Under the pieces are notes generated by a model, which had not been told where the DNA came from, did no database searches, and worked only from the letters and a program-made list of their open reading frames with translations. A stretch of DNA of 40,500 nucleotides. Source: Desulfurivibrio sp. (GTDB taxonomy: Bacteria > Desulfobacterota > Desulfobulbia > Desulfobulbales > SURF-16). The position numbers and the translations under genes were made by a program. Shown one piece after another: positions 8,644 to 16,069 of the stretch (positions within the stretch are counted from its first letter, which is position 1; each line of letters begins with the position of its first letter). Where the stretch lies: NCBI GenBank assembly GCA_003605035.1, contig QZKJ01000094.1, forward strand, positions 1 through 40,500, written 5' to 3'.

Positions 8644-9336
8644 TTACAGATCACGCTTTCGTAATCTGCTGCAGATAATGCCGACCATCCCGGTTCCGAA
8701 GAGAAGCAGCGTGGAAGGGAGGGGAACCGGCGCAGCCTCCAGCTTGACACTGTCAATATAACCGCCCAGGGTATTTTCTATGCCAAAGGCCTCAAACCAG
8801 AGGTCATAATCGCCTTCATCAGCAAGGGAGAAGTCCCAGACCACCTCTTCCCAGAGGGCGCTCATTTCGCTCCTTTTTTTGCTTACAGAACCTAAATCAA
8901 CAACCAGCTCAGAGGTTCCGCTCCTGTTGATAAAACCCTGTATCCCGTTACCATCAGCCCCGTTGGTGCGGGCATGATACATCCAGGAAATGCTGTAGTT
9001 ACCAGCAGTAAGATGAATGGTCTGGTACATGGAACTGAGAAAATCCGGGCCTTTCGTGTCAAGCTCAACATAAAAATCCGAACTGTGCGAATCGATAAAT
9101 GAATCATACTGTATTTCAATGCCCGCTTTACCGGCCCCGGCAGTCCAGCCGGGAATCGCCGCAAAAATATCCCACTGCCCGGAACTCATGGTCGCCAGAT
9201 TCAAATGCCGTCTGGTTCCGGTGATATCCGCGCGCATGTCGAAATCACCGTTGACCAGCAGGGAGGCGCTGGCAGTGCTTGCACCGATTAGCAGGAACAC
9301 CCCCATGACAAAAATCGACAACTGTTTCTTTTTCAC
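8644..9336 (-). CDS. PEP-CTERM sorting-domain surface/exported protein
   Basis: The 230-residue protein has a signal peptide (KKK, hydrophobic core, cleavage probably after ASTASA at residue 24). A beta-rich body follows that begins LLVNGDF and contains a DFYVELDTKG segment, resembling galactose-binding-like or DUF642-like modules. The C-terminus is a clear PEP-CTERM signal: VPLPSTLLLFGTGM (residues 204-217), a hydrophobic helix and a basic RLRKR tail. Such proteins are processed by an exosortase and linked to exopolysaccharide or biofilm production in other bacteria; no exosortase gene is in this window. The start is a GTG at 9336 with a GAGGGTG ribosome-binding site. A sigma-54-type promoter lies about 80-100 bases upstream. 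Confidence 0.9.
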   Translation of the reverse strand: MKKKQLSIFVMGVFLLIGASTASASLLVNGDFDMRADITGTRRHLNLATMSSGQWDIFAAIPGWTAGAGKAGIEIQYDSFIDSHSSDFYVELDTKGPDFLSSMYQTIHLTAGNYSISWMYHARTNGADGNGIQGFINRSGTSELVVDLGSVSKKRSEMSALWEEVVWDFSLADEGDYDLWFEAFGIENTLGGYIDSVKLEAAPVPLPSTLLLFGTGMVGIICSRLRKRDL

Positions 9337-9417
9337 GTTTTCACCCTCATTTTACATAAAATATAAGGTAAAGGAATAAGGCAAAGACACCTCATTTTCT
9401 GTTTGCGTAGTAAGTAT

Positions 9418-9433
9418 TGCAAATTACACTCCA
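9418..9433 (-). promoter_or_regulatory. Sigma-54-type (-24/-12) promoter of the PEP-CTERM gene
   Basis: On the minus strand the sequence TGGAGTGTAATTTGCA has GG (9431-9432) and GC (9419-9420) separated by exactly 10 bases, with the TGG and TTGCA cores of the RpoN consensus. It would start transcription near 9407, giving a leader of about 70 bases. PEP-CTERM genes in other bacteria are known to be controlled by RpoN with the PrsK/PrsR two-component system, which fits. The middle of the -24 box deviates from consensus (AGT for CAC). Confidence 0.5.
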
Positions 9434-10434
9434 GCTCAAACATTTTTTTTACACCTATAAAACTTTGATATTACACATTTTTTTACAAGCACCCATCTCT
9501 TCTCAGCAAACCCCAGCGAGACTTTCCGCATTACTGGAATCACAATTCCAATATTCAGGAAATAATTTTCTACTTTTTTCATAAAAACGGAAACATACAA
9601 TTGGCCGCAAAACTTCACATACCTGCAAGGAAAAACATAAGGGCTTTCCGGCTTTCCGGAAATTTTTCCATATATCCGTAATATTACCCAAAGATTACCC
9701 AATGACAGCTATTTTGCAAAAAAATATCGCTTATACAACAGGATAGTAAAAAAAGAACCTGCCTGGGAATTTAATGAAGATCCGTTTGCCATAAAGGCCA
9801 GCCATGACGGTATGCAATCTTGGGATTTTTCCCATTTGCTGCAATGTCAGATTAACAAAAAAAACGCACAAGCACATTGTGCAACATGTGCCAATAAAAC
9901 AAATAGCCGATCTGCGGAAAAACAAGCGGCGCAATTTTCACACCGTTCGCATTTTTCCGCAAAAATACAGGCAATTCAGAGGACAACTCCACACCAAACC
10001 CGCCAGAAACTGTCCAGCTGTTCACCAGAATCTGGTGACCTGTAAAATAAAATTTTCCGCCGGACTGAACATTGTAATTTCAGATCAGAATTATCAGCTC
10101 TCTCGCAAGCCCTCACCTTTCAACAACATACCGCTTTTTTTGCTTACCCATCGATTTTTTTCCAACAGGACCCTTACACCGAATATTAACGATGCCCATG
10201 CAGACAAACAAACAGCCAAATCAGGCGAACCATAAGACAACTATCGGTGTTTATTATCTTTTTATTAAAAAAATCAACAAACTCACCGCATCTCCCTTAG
10301 GCGTAAGCCTGAACTTTCCGGATATCCGTAAAAATACCTATCCAACCCCTGTCCCCGGATAAGGTAATACTAAAAAAACATCGAAAAAACATTAAATTAC
10401 AGCAAGACAAAATATCTGGTTTTTCTGGTCCGAA
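9434..10434. other. AT-rich gene-free region between two divergent sigma-54-type promoters, with TTTCCG palindromes
   Basis: I find no convincing gene in this kilobase: the open frames have skewed composition, no ribosome-binding sites and no recognisable protein features. It holds recurring TTTCCG/ATCCGTAA words: TTTCCGCATTAC (9523), two CTTTCCGG copies (9644, 9652) with the palindrome TTTCCGGAAA (9653-9662), TATCCGTAATATTACC (9673), TTTCCGCAAAAATAC (9954) and TATCCGTAAAAATACC (10323). A near-palindrome TTTCCGGATATCCGTAAA spans 10315-10332. A perfect inverted repeat pairs TGCGGAAAAA (9913-9922) with TTTTTCCGCA (9952-9961). These could be enhancer-binding-protein sites for the flanking promoters. 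Confidence 0.45.
9866..9882. repeat. Short palindrome GCACAA/TTGTGC (copy 1)
   Basis: GCACAA (9866-9871) and TTGTGC (9877-9882) form a 6-bp inverted repeat with a 5-base loop. It overlaps a second pairing, GCACAT (9872-9877) with ATGTGC (9886-9891). The same arms recur at 10502-10519 in the leader of the downstream secreted-protein gene. Function unknown; operator or RNA hairpin are both possible. Confidence 0.4.
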
Positions 10435-10450
10435 TGGTGACTATTTTGCA
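10435..10450 (+). promoter_or_regulatory. Sigma-54-type (-24/-12) promoter of the 593-residue secreted protein gene
   Basis: TGGTGACTATTTTGCA has GG (10436-10437) and GC (10448-10449) exactly 10 bases apart with TGG and TTGCA cores. It would start transcription near 10461 and give a structured leader of about 220 bases. The near-palindrome at 10315-10332 lies about 130-145 bases upstream of that start, a normal distance for a sigma-54 enhancer site. The -24 box is imperfect outside TGG. Confidence 0.45.
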
Positions 10451-10482
10451 TAAACCCCTTTTGAGGAGCAAGTCGAAAAATA

Positions 10483-10541
10483 TTCCAGGTGGCCACATAT
10501 CGCACAATTTTCATTGTGCATATCTGACGCCCCACCTGGAA
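10483..10541 (+). repeat. Nested inverted repeat (hairpin) in the leader of the secreted-protein gene
   Basis: An outer perfect 10-bp pair, TTCCAGGTGG (10483-10492) with CCACCTGGAA (10532-10541), encloses an inner perfect 7-bp hairpin, GCACAAT (10502-10508) with ATTGTGC (10513-10519), with a 4-base loop. If transcription starts near 10461 this is an RNA structure in the 5' leader. A further hairpin, GGGCTG/CAGCCC (10633-10648), lies 25-50 bases before the AAGGAGG ribosome-binding site. Confidence 0.6.
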
Positions 10542-10684
10542 CACAATATACAGCGACGGTTTCTGAGGAGTTTTCTCTTATTGGAGCGTAGCTTTAGTAA
10601 GAGGGAAAATGAGGGAAGAGTCAGTAAAAACCGGGCTGGCCACAGCCCCAAGAGAAAAATGAGGAATGAAAAAGGAGGAACTTC

Positions 10685-12466
10685 ATGAAACGCTCAATGT
10701 ATGTCGCGGTAGTTGCACTATTCCTGGGCTGTTCGGTGAACGCCCTGGCCGGAAACGGCTATATGGGCGGCAGCGGCACCACCACGGCCGGGTCTGGATC
10801 AGGATCGGGGTCAGGCAGCACGGATGGAGGCACGACCACTGACGGCCCCCTGACCGACCAGGGCTCTGACCAGGGAGAACTTTTCGGCGATCTCTTTGTG
10901 ATTGACCGCTATCTGGGCGGGGAAACCAAAAGAGTGCCGGCAGTTGATCCCGCAACCGGAGAACCAATGCTGGTCATGGGCGACTGGATCGATGAAAACG
11001 GCAATCCGGTTATCGATCCCAACACCAACGCTCCCTACCAGGTAGAGCAGCAGGCCTGGACCACTGCTCCTGCCATCGGCGGTGAGCCGAAACTTACCGA
11101 GGGTTTTGCCCGCTACACCATAGTCAATGAAGACACCGGCGAGACGGAGATCAACCCGATGACCGGCGACATTTATTTCCCCGCGCCATATCCGAGCCAG
11201 TGCGTGCAGCCGGTGGCCGATGCCGTGCGCTGGGGAGACATTTCGTCCAAGACCGGCCTGCCCGCCAACCACCTGCCCCTGGTCATCACCTTTGACTCAA
11301 CCTGGGAAAGGACCGAGTGCGAGGTGGCAAGCACTATTTTTCTGGCCAATGGTGAAACCTGGGACGGGATCACCTATTACAAGGATATTTACTATGCCGA
11401 CCTGGTCCAGGAAGTCGAATTCGGCCGCCTGAACCTGGGCCGGGCTCCCGATGCGGTGCTGGACCATGCCTTTGACGAGGCCATCAACAGTATCAACAAG
11501 TCAAAAAGCATCGCTCTCGACGCCTCGGGCCGGCTGCTGCTGACCACCGATGTGTATGACGAGTTCCTCACCAATCCTGACGGAACCCCCGTCTATCTTG
11601 AGACGGTGACCAAGGCCATTGACTCGCCGCTGGAAAATCTGGCGCTGTACATCAAACTCATGAGGGACGGCAACCTGATCACCCCGGCGGATGAGCGGGG
11701 CGCCATCGATCGCTCCATCCTTGGAGGCATTCCGCTGTGGAAACTGCTGGAACTGGAAGACGGACCGTCAAAATCACTGCGGCCCACCATAGATATCGCC
11801 CACATGCAGGAATTCGGACTCGGGGATCTGGTTGACGCCTCCAATATCACCACGTATTGGACGACGCGTGATGCCGAGGGCAATCTGATTGTTTCTCTGG
11901 AAGCCTGTGAAGGCTGTGAACAATCTTACGGCATTACCACCAGATCGGCAAACGACATGTCGGTCGGCGACGATTTCGTCTTCAGCGCCACCTTTGTCGC
12001 CTCGGCAGCGGATAAAACCGGCAGGATGACCATGGACAAGGTTGTGTACCTGAATTCCATCCTGGGCATCAACCTGGTGGTCGGCTACAGCGAGTATGAT
12101 GAGAACGGCGACCCGGTTCCCGGGGCCATCAGTTATACCAAGAACCCGGTCTATTTCAATTTTGCCACCGGCATGAACGAATATAACCGGCAATCTGCCT
12201 TCGCCAACCGTGGAAATAAAGTAACGGAACCGGGCGGAGGCAATCCGGCCACCTATGACGGCAACGTCACGGTGCTGGTTGAAGATCCCGCTACAGCTGG
12301 CACCTGGGTGCAGACGGATATGCCGATCTTTGCAAACGTCTTCGGCGACGGCACCACCGGCCAGGATTTTACCGGCACGGACATCTCCGGTTTTACCGCC
12401 ATGTCTGATGATGACCTGCAGACCATCGGCTATATCCATACCTATCAAATTCCCGGCCTGCGCTAA
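10685..12466 (+). CDS. Secreted protein of unknown function, Gly/Ser-rich N-terminus
   Basis: I do not recognise a characterised family. The 593-residue protein begins with a signal peptide (residues 1-22, probable cut after NALA). A Gly/Ser/Thr low-complexity linker (about 23-55) follows, then an acidic body with many Asp/Asn-Gly turns such as DENGNPVIDPNT and NEDTGETEINPMTG. The mature part has only four Cys (173, 212, and a CEGC pair at 408/411); the CxxC is not followed by His, so it is no haem site. No transmembrane segment, PEP-CTERM tail or autotransporter barrel is visible. The ATG has a perfect AGGAGG ribosome-binding site. The gene stands alone on the plus strand, divergent from the PEP-CTERM gene, and both have sigma-54-type promoters. 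The body segment ELFGDLFVIDRYL followed later by SPLENLALYIKLM vaguely recalls secreted proteins seen near multihaem cytochromes in metal- or sulfate-reducing bacteria, but I cannot confirm this. Confidence 0.8.
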   Translation: MKRSMYVAVVALFLGCSVNALAGNGYMGGSGTTTAGSGSGSGSGSTDGGTTTDGPLTDQGSDQGELFGDLFVIDRYLGGETKRVPAVDPATGEPMLVMGDWIDENGNPVIDPNTNAPYQVEQQAWTTAPAIGGEPKLTEGFARYTIVNEDTGETEINPMTGDIYFPAPYPSQCVQPVADAVRWGDISSKTGLPANHLPLVITFDSTWERTECEVASTIFLANGETWDGITYYKDIYYADLVQEVEFGRLNLGRAPDAVLDHAFDEAINSINKSKSIALDASGRLLLTTDVYDEFLTNPDGTPVYLETVTKAIDSPLENLALYIKLMRDGNLITPADERGAIDRSILGGIPLWKLLELEDGPSKSLRPTIDIAHMQEFGLGDLVDASNITTYWTTRDAEGNLIVSLEACEGCEQSYGITTRSANDMSVGDDFVFSATFVASAADKTGRMTMDKVVYLNSILGINLVVGYSEYDENGDPVPGAISYTKNPVYFNFATGMNEYNRQSAFANRGNKVTEPGGGNPATYDGNVTVLVEDPATAGTWVQTDMPIFANVFGDGTTGQDFTGTDISGFTAMSDDDLQTIGYIHTYQIPGLR

Positions 12467-12511
12467 GCCGGTGTTCAAAAATAACGGCAACAGCGCAATG
12501 CTGTAAACGGC

Positions 12512-12570
12512 ATAAGGGGCCGTAACGAAATAGTCAGAAAAGTAATGGTTATTTCTTAACGGCCCCTAAA
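12512..12570. repeat. Long imperfect inverted repeat downstream of the secreted-protein gene
   Basis: Arms at about 12512-12533 and 12549-12570 pair over 22 positions with four to five mismatches. Cores are AGGGGCCGT/ACGGCCCCT (9 bp, perfect) and GAAATA/TATTTC (6 bp), with a loop of about 15 bases. There is no T-run, so it is an atypical terminator; the shape also fits a small transposon-end or MITE-like remnant. The hexamer TAAACG occurs just outside the left arm (12504) and at the end of the right arm (12567). A second weak repeat, GTCGGC/GCCGAC, lies at 12576-12609. Confidence 0.5.
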
Positions 12571-12646
12571 CGCCAGTCGGCCTGAAAAATCCCTGCCGCT
12601 CCAGCCGACCCGGCCCCCTCCCACTCCTCAACATGCTTCTATTCCC

Positions 12647-12676
12647 TTGACAAGGGCAAAAAACCCTATTTACTAT
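12647..12676 (+). promoter_or_regulatory. Putative sigma-70 promoter of the GH57/DUF3536 gene
   Basis: TTGACA (12647-12652) is followed after 18 bases by TACTAT (12671-12676). Transcription would begin about 90 bases before the chosen start codon at 12773. The -35 box is a perfect consensus; the -10 is moderate. Confidence 0.5.
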
Positions 12677-12772
12677 AAGCATGAGTTATGAACTGACTGC
12701 CTTCCCCCATCAGGGCGATTGCCTGCCCGGAATACCAACCGGCGCCATGCCGGTTGCCAAGGTATACAACCC

Positions 12773-15346
12773 ATGAAAGGATATATCTGCATTCACGGCC
12801 ACTTCTACCAGCCGCCGCGCGAGAATCCCTGGCTGGAACGCATCGAAGTGCAGGACTCGGCCTTTCCCTACCACGACTGGAATGCCAGAGTCCATGCCGA
12901 ATGTTACGCGCCCAACGCCGTTTCCCGCATCCTGAACGAGAGAAGCAGGATAACCGGCATCGTCAACAACTATGAGCATATCAGCTTTAATTTCGGTCCC
13001 ACCCTCTTATCCTGGATCCAGCAGCACACGCCCGCCATCTATCAAAAAATCATTGAAGCAGACCGGATCAGCGCTGAAAAACACGGGGGCCACGGCAATG
13101 CCATCGCCCAGCCTTACAACCACATGATCATGCCGCTGGCCAACCGGCGGGACAAGATCACCCAGACCGTCTGGGGCATCAGCTCCTTCCGCAAACATTT
13201 CCACCGTGCCCCGGAAGGCATGTGGCTGCCGGAAACCGCGGTGGATCTCGAGACCCTGGAGATCCTCTGCGAACACGGCATCCGCTTTACCATCCTTGCC
13301 CCGCGCCAGGCCAGGAGAGTTCGCGCCCTCACCACAACAGTCTGGCGCGATGTCAGCGACGGGTCGGTTGACACCACCATGCCCTATCTGGTGCGTCTGC
13401 CCTGCGGCGGGCTCATCACCGTCTTTTTCTATCACGGGCCCATTGCCCATGACCTGGCCTTTGGCGGTCTCCTGCAGAATGCCGAAAATTTCGAAAACAG
13501 GCTTTTTCAAGCCCTGCCTGCTGCAGGCAAAAACCCGCCGCTGGTGAATGTCGCCACCGACGGTGAGACCTATGGTCATCACCACCGGTTCGGCGATATG
13601 GCCCTTGCCTACGCCCTTAAACAGGTCAGAAAGAAGCCGGATGTCGGTCTGACCAATTACGGCGAATATCTTTCCCTGTTCAAGCCTACCCACGAGGTGG
13701 AGATCATCGGCAACAGCTCCTGGAGCTGCATACACGGAGTTGAGCGCTGGCGGGCCGATTGCGGCTGCCGGGCCGGCGGCAACCCTGGCTGGAACCAGAA
13801 ATGGCGGCAGACCCTGCGGGAGAGCCTTGACTGGCTCAGGCATGAACTGATCCGCATCTACAGCAGGCATGCCGCTCCTCTGCTGGACAACCCATGGCAG
13901 GCAAGGGATGAATACATCGACGTCATCATGGCCCGCAGCGAAACCGCCAAAACCGACTTTCTCAGCAGGCATGGACGCAAGCCGTTGCACGATCAGGAAC
14001 GCTCCAGGGCCTTACAGCTGCTTGAGATGCAGAGAAACGCCATGCTGATGTATACGAGCTGCGGCTGGTTTTTTGATGAAATGTCCGGCATCGAGGCAAC
14101 CCAGGTGCTCAGATATGCGGCCCGGGCCATTGAACTGGCGGAACGGTGCTCGGCGGCATCGCTGGAGGACGCCTTTATTGAACAGCTCGAAAAGGCGCAA
14201 AGCAATATCAGCGGCATGGGGAACGGGGCCGACATCTACCGGCGCTTTGTCCTGGCCAGCAAATCCCACCTCAGAGAGGTTGCCATCCACTTTTCCCTCA
14301 GCTCTTTTTTTGAGAATTACCAGCAGAAAAACACCCTCGGCTGTTTCAACATCGAGCTGAAGGAGTATGAGAAGCAGCGGCAGGAACACACCCTGGTCGC
14401 AGCGGGCAGGCTGCATGCCCGGTCCACCATCACCGAGGAGGAGGCCTCCTTCATCTTTGCCGCCCTGCAGCAGGAACCCCATGATTATTACTGCACCGTC
14501 AAGGAGTGTTCGTCAATAAATGCCGCTGCGGCAACGCAGGAGAACTCGCCCGCCAACCACCTCTATGCCAAGCTGACGGGATCGCTCTTTACCAGCCTGA
14601 AGGAAAAGGGACCGAGCGCGGTCCTGAAGGTGATCGACCAGCACCTGGGTTCGGCCCGTTACACCATCAAGGATCTTTTCAAGGACGAACAGGATGAACT
14701 CCTCAACATCGTCCTGGAAGGAGAGCTTGAATGCATCGGCGAAATCCTGGAGACGGCCTACCGGAAAACCTCTTTTCTCACCGTACTGCTTGAAGAATGC
14801 GGCCACCGCATACCGACGCCTTTTATCACCGCCGCCGAGGTCACCCTCAAAAGAAAACTGGTCAATACCCTCAAAAGTCAGAAAGCGACCCACGAGACCA
14901 TCCGCCTGCTGCTTGATGAAATCAACCGGTGGCGCATCTCCCTGGACAATGACTGGCTGGAGAGAACCCTGCGCACCTTGATCGAGAAGGAAATGGCCGC
15001 GGTGAAGGATAATCCGACCACCAGCCACCTGACGCAGATGAACGGCAAGCTGTCGATGCTCTACCTCTTTCCTGTCCAGGTGAACCTCTGGGAGGCGCAG
15101 AATGCCTATTTCGACCTGCTGCACTCCAGCTATGCGGACAAAAAGAAGCTTGCCGACAAGCAGGACCAGGAAGCGGCGAAATGGCTCGAGGAGTTTCTGC
15201 GGCTTGGCGACGGACTGTTCATCAATGTGGACAATGTCATTGACAGCATGACCCCGGCAGCCAGAAAAGAGCCGCTGCTGCTGCCGGCTCGGGAAGAAAA
15301 AAGGGATGCAGATGCGCCGGCCGCCGTCACCAGCCGGAAGAAATGA
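12773..15346 (+). CDS. Glycoside hydrolase family 57 / DUF3536 protein (alpha-glucan-acting enzyme)
   Basis: The 857-residue cytoplasmic protein has a GH57 catalytic domain followed by a DUF3536-type C-terminal part. The start at 12773 gives MKGYICIHGHFYQPPREN, the normal start of this family; an earlier TTG at 12719 is less likely. Motifs in order: HGHFYQPPRENPWLE; NNYEHISFNFGP; EGMWLPETAVDLETLEIL near residue 152, whose Glu matches the GH57 nucleophile position; TDGETYGHHHRFGD near residue 262, whose Asp matches the acid/base; and GNSSWSCIHGVERWRADCGC near 310. GH57 members act on starch- or glycogen-like glucans as amylases, transferases or branching enzymes. The exact reaction here is unknown. 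malQ lies 1.3 kb downstream, supporting a role in storage glucan turnover. The gene ends directly against the convergent DUF2721 gene. Confidence 0.88.
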   Translation: MKGYICIHGHFYQPPRENPWLERIEVQDSAFPYHDWNARVHAECYAPNAVSRILNERSRITGIVNNYEHISFNFGPTLLSWIQQHTPAIYQKIIEADRISAEKHGGHGNAIAQPYNHMIMPLANRRDKITQTVWGISSFRKHFHRAPEGMWLPETAVDLETLEILCEHGIRFTILAPRQARRVRALTTTVWRDVSDGSVDTTMPYLVRLPCGGLITVFFYHGPIAHDLAFGGLLQNAENFENRLFQALPAAGKNPPLVNVATDGETYGHHHRFGDMALAYALKQVRKKPDVGLTNYGEYLSLFKPTHEVEIIGNSSWSCIHGVERWRADCGCRAGGNPGWNQKWRQTLRESLDWLRHELIRIYSRHAAPLLDNPWQARDEYIDVIMARSETAKTDFLSRHGRKPLHDQERSRALQLLEMQRNAMLMYTSCGWFFDEMSGIEATQVLRYAARAIELAERCSAASLEDAFIEQLEKAQSNISGMGNGADIYRRFVLASKSHLREVAIHFSLSSFFENYQQKNTLGCFNIELKEYEKQRQEHTLVAAGRLHARSTITEEEASFIFAALQQEPHDYYCTVKECSSINAAAATQENSPANHLYAKLTGSLFTSLKEKGPSAVLKVIDQHLGSARYTIKDLFKDEQDELLNIVLEGELECIGEILETAYRKTSFLTVLLEECGHRIPTPFITAAEVTLKRKLVNTLKSQKATHETIRLLLDEINRWRISLDNDWLERTLRTLIEKEMAAVKDNPTTSHLTQMNGKLSMLYLFPVQVNLWEAQNAYFDLLHSSYADKKKLADKQDQEAAKWLEEFLRLGDGLFINVDNVIDSMTPAARKEPLLLPAREEKRDADAPAAVTSRKK

Positions 15347-15793
15347 CTAGCTGTCCTCTCTGCCCGGGGGAGTCCTGCCGATATGAATCATGGTCGCCTG
15401 CATCGACAACAGTACATCGACAAAAAGCAGAATCATCGACACCAGGATCAACAGACAGCTGCCGCCGACCAGGGAAATTTCAAACATCGGCACGGACAAA
15501 GCGAGCAGCTTGTCAAAAAGCGACACCATGACCAGGCAGCTGCTCAGGATGGTGCTCAGGACCAGGGTGGCAAAACTGTACTTCAACAATCTGCACCGCA
15601 ACACCAGCAGATCGATTTCCCGGTTTATCGAGGCAGGGGCGTTGCCGGCCCGAGAATGATCATAGAGCTCTCTGGTTCTGCTGGTTGCCTGGATATAGCG
15701 GGCGTTGATGGTCAGCACCAGGATGCCGATGCCGGAAACCAGCACCAGCGGCGCGGTGGCGGCTGACAGGGTTTCACTGAAGATCACGTTCAT
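15347..15793 (-). CDS. DUF2721 family membrane protein
   Basis: About 148 residues with three hydrophobic segments (near residues 8-28, 75-95 and 105-130 of the longer form) and a polar, charged region between the first two. The pattern ETLSAATAPLVLVSGIGILVL followed by NARYIQATSRTRELYD is typical of DUF2721 proteins, whose function is unknown. I prefer the ATG at 15793 (MNVIF), since an AGGA lies 11 bases before it and the family begins close to the first helix. An ATG at 15811 in the same frame lacks a ribosome-binding site. Its stop codon abuts the stop of the convergent GH57 gene. Confidence 0.75.
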   Translation of the reverse strand: MNVIFSETLSAATAPLVLVSGIGILVLTINARYIQATSRTRELYDHSRAGNAPASINREIDLLVLRCRLLKYSFATLVLSTILSSCLVMVSLFDKLLALSVPMFEISLVGGSCLLILVSMILLFVDVLLSMQATMIHIGRTPPGREDS

Positions 15794-15847
15794 ACTGTAT
15801 ACTGTCCTCATGACGGCGCGGAGCAGGCCGTTGCAAGAGCCATGCGC

Positions 15848-15870
15848 CGGCCGGCTGCTGCAGCCGGCCG
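15848..15870. repeat. Perfect GC-rich palindrome
   Basis: CGGCCGGCTGC (15848-15858) and GCAGCCGGCCG (15860-15870) are perfect 11-bp complements around a single T. It lies between the DUF2721 start and the tRNA terminator. No T-run follows on either strand. It could form a cruciform or a back-up stop for the tRNA transcript. Confidence 0.5.
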
Positions 15871-15896
15871 CTCATTATTTCCTTTTCCAAACAAGC

Positions 15897-15935
15897 AAAC
15901 AAAAAAGGGAACCAGCTGCGATAGCTGATTCCCTT
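15897..15935 (-). terminator. Intrinsic terminator of tRNA-Glu
   Basis: On the minus strand AAGGGAATCAGCT (complement of 15923-15935) pairs with AGCTGGTTCCCTT (complement of 15905-15917) over 13 positions with one G-T pair and a 5-base loop. A T-run (complement of 15897-15906) follows. It starts about a dozen bases after the tRNA 3' end. Confidence 0.85.
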
Positions 15936-15946
15936 GCTAATTTCCG

Positions 15947-16021
15947 TGGTGACCCCAAGGGGAATCGAACCCCTGTTTTCGGCGTGAGAGGCCAACGTCC
16001 TGACCGCTAGACGATGGGGCC
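15947..16021 (-). tRNA. tRNA-Glu(CTC)
   Basis: A 75-base tRNA with encoded CCA. The acceptor stem pairs GGCCCCA with TGGGGTC (one G-T pair). The anticodon loop CTCTCAC gives anticodon CTC, which reads GAG. The T-arm GGGGTTCGATTCCCC is intact. It follows the flavoprotein gene by 48 bases, has its own likely promoter, and ends at a strong terminator. Confidence 0.97.
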
Positions 16022-16037
16022 ACAAATGATGGCAAAC

Positions 16038-16066
16038 AAACTTAACGGAAAACGAAAAAATGTCAA
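16038..16066 (-). promoter_or_regulatory. Putative tRNA-Glu promoter
   Basis: A perfect TTGACA (complement of 16061-16066) lies just after the flavoprotein stop codon. A weak -10 (TAAGTT, complement of 16039-16044) follows at 16 bases. Transcription would start a few bases before the mature tRNA 5' end at 16021. Confidence 0.45.
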
Positions 16067-16069
16067 GAA

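Noticed and set aside
9436-9702. An 88-codon minus-strand open frame upstream of the PEP-CTERM gene
   Set aside because: Overlaps the TTTCCG repeats, has no ribosome-binding site and no recognisable protein features.
9804-10235. A 143-codon plus-strand open frame in the AT-rich gap
   Set aside because: No ribosome-binding site, skewed composition rich in Asn/Gln/Lys/His, no domain-like pattern, and it covers regulatory-looking repeats.
11903-11920. Haem c-binding site in the 593-residue secreted protein
   Set aside because: The CEGC pair is followed by Glu, not His.
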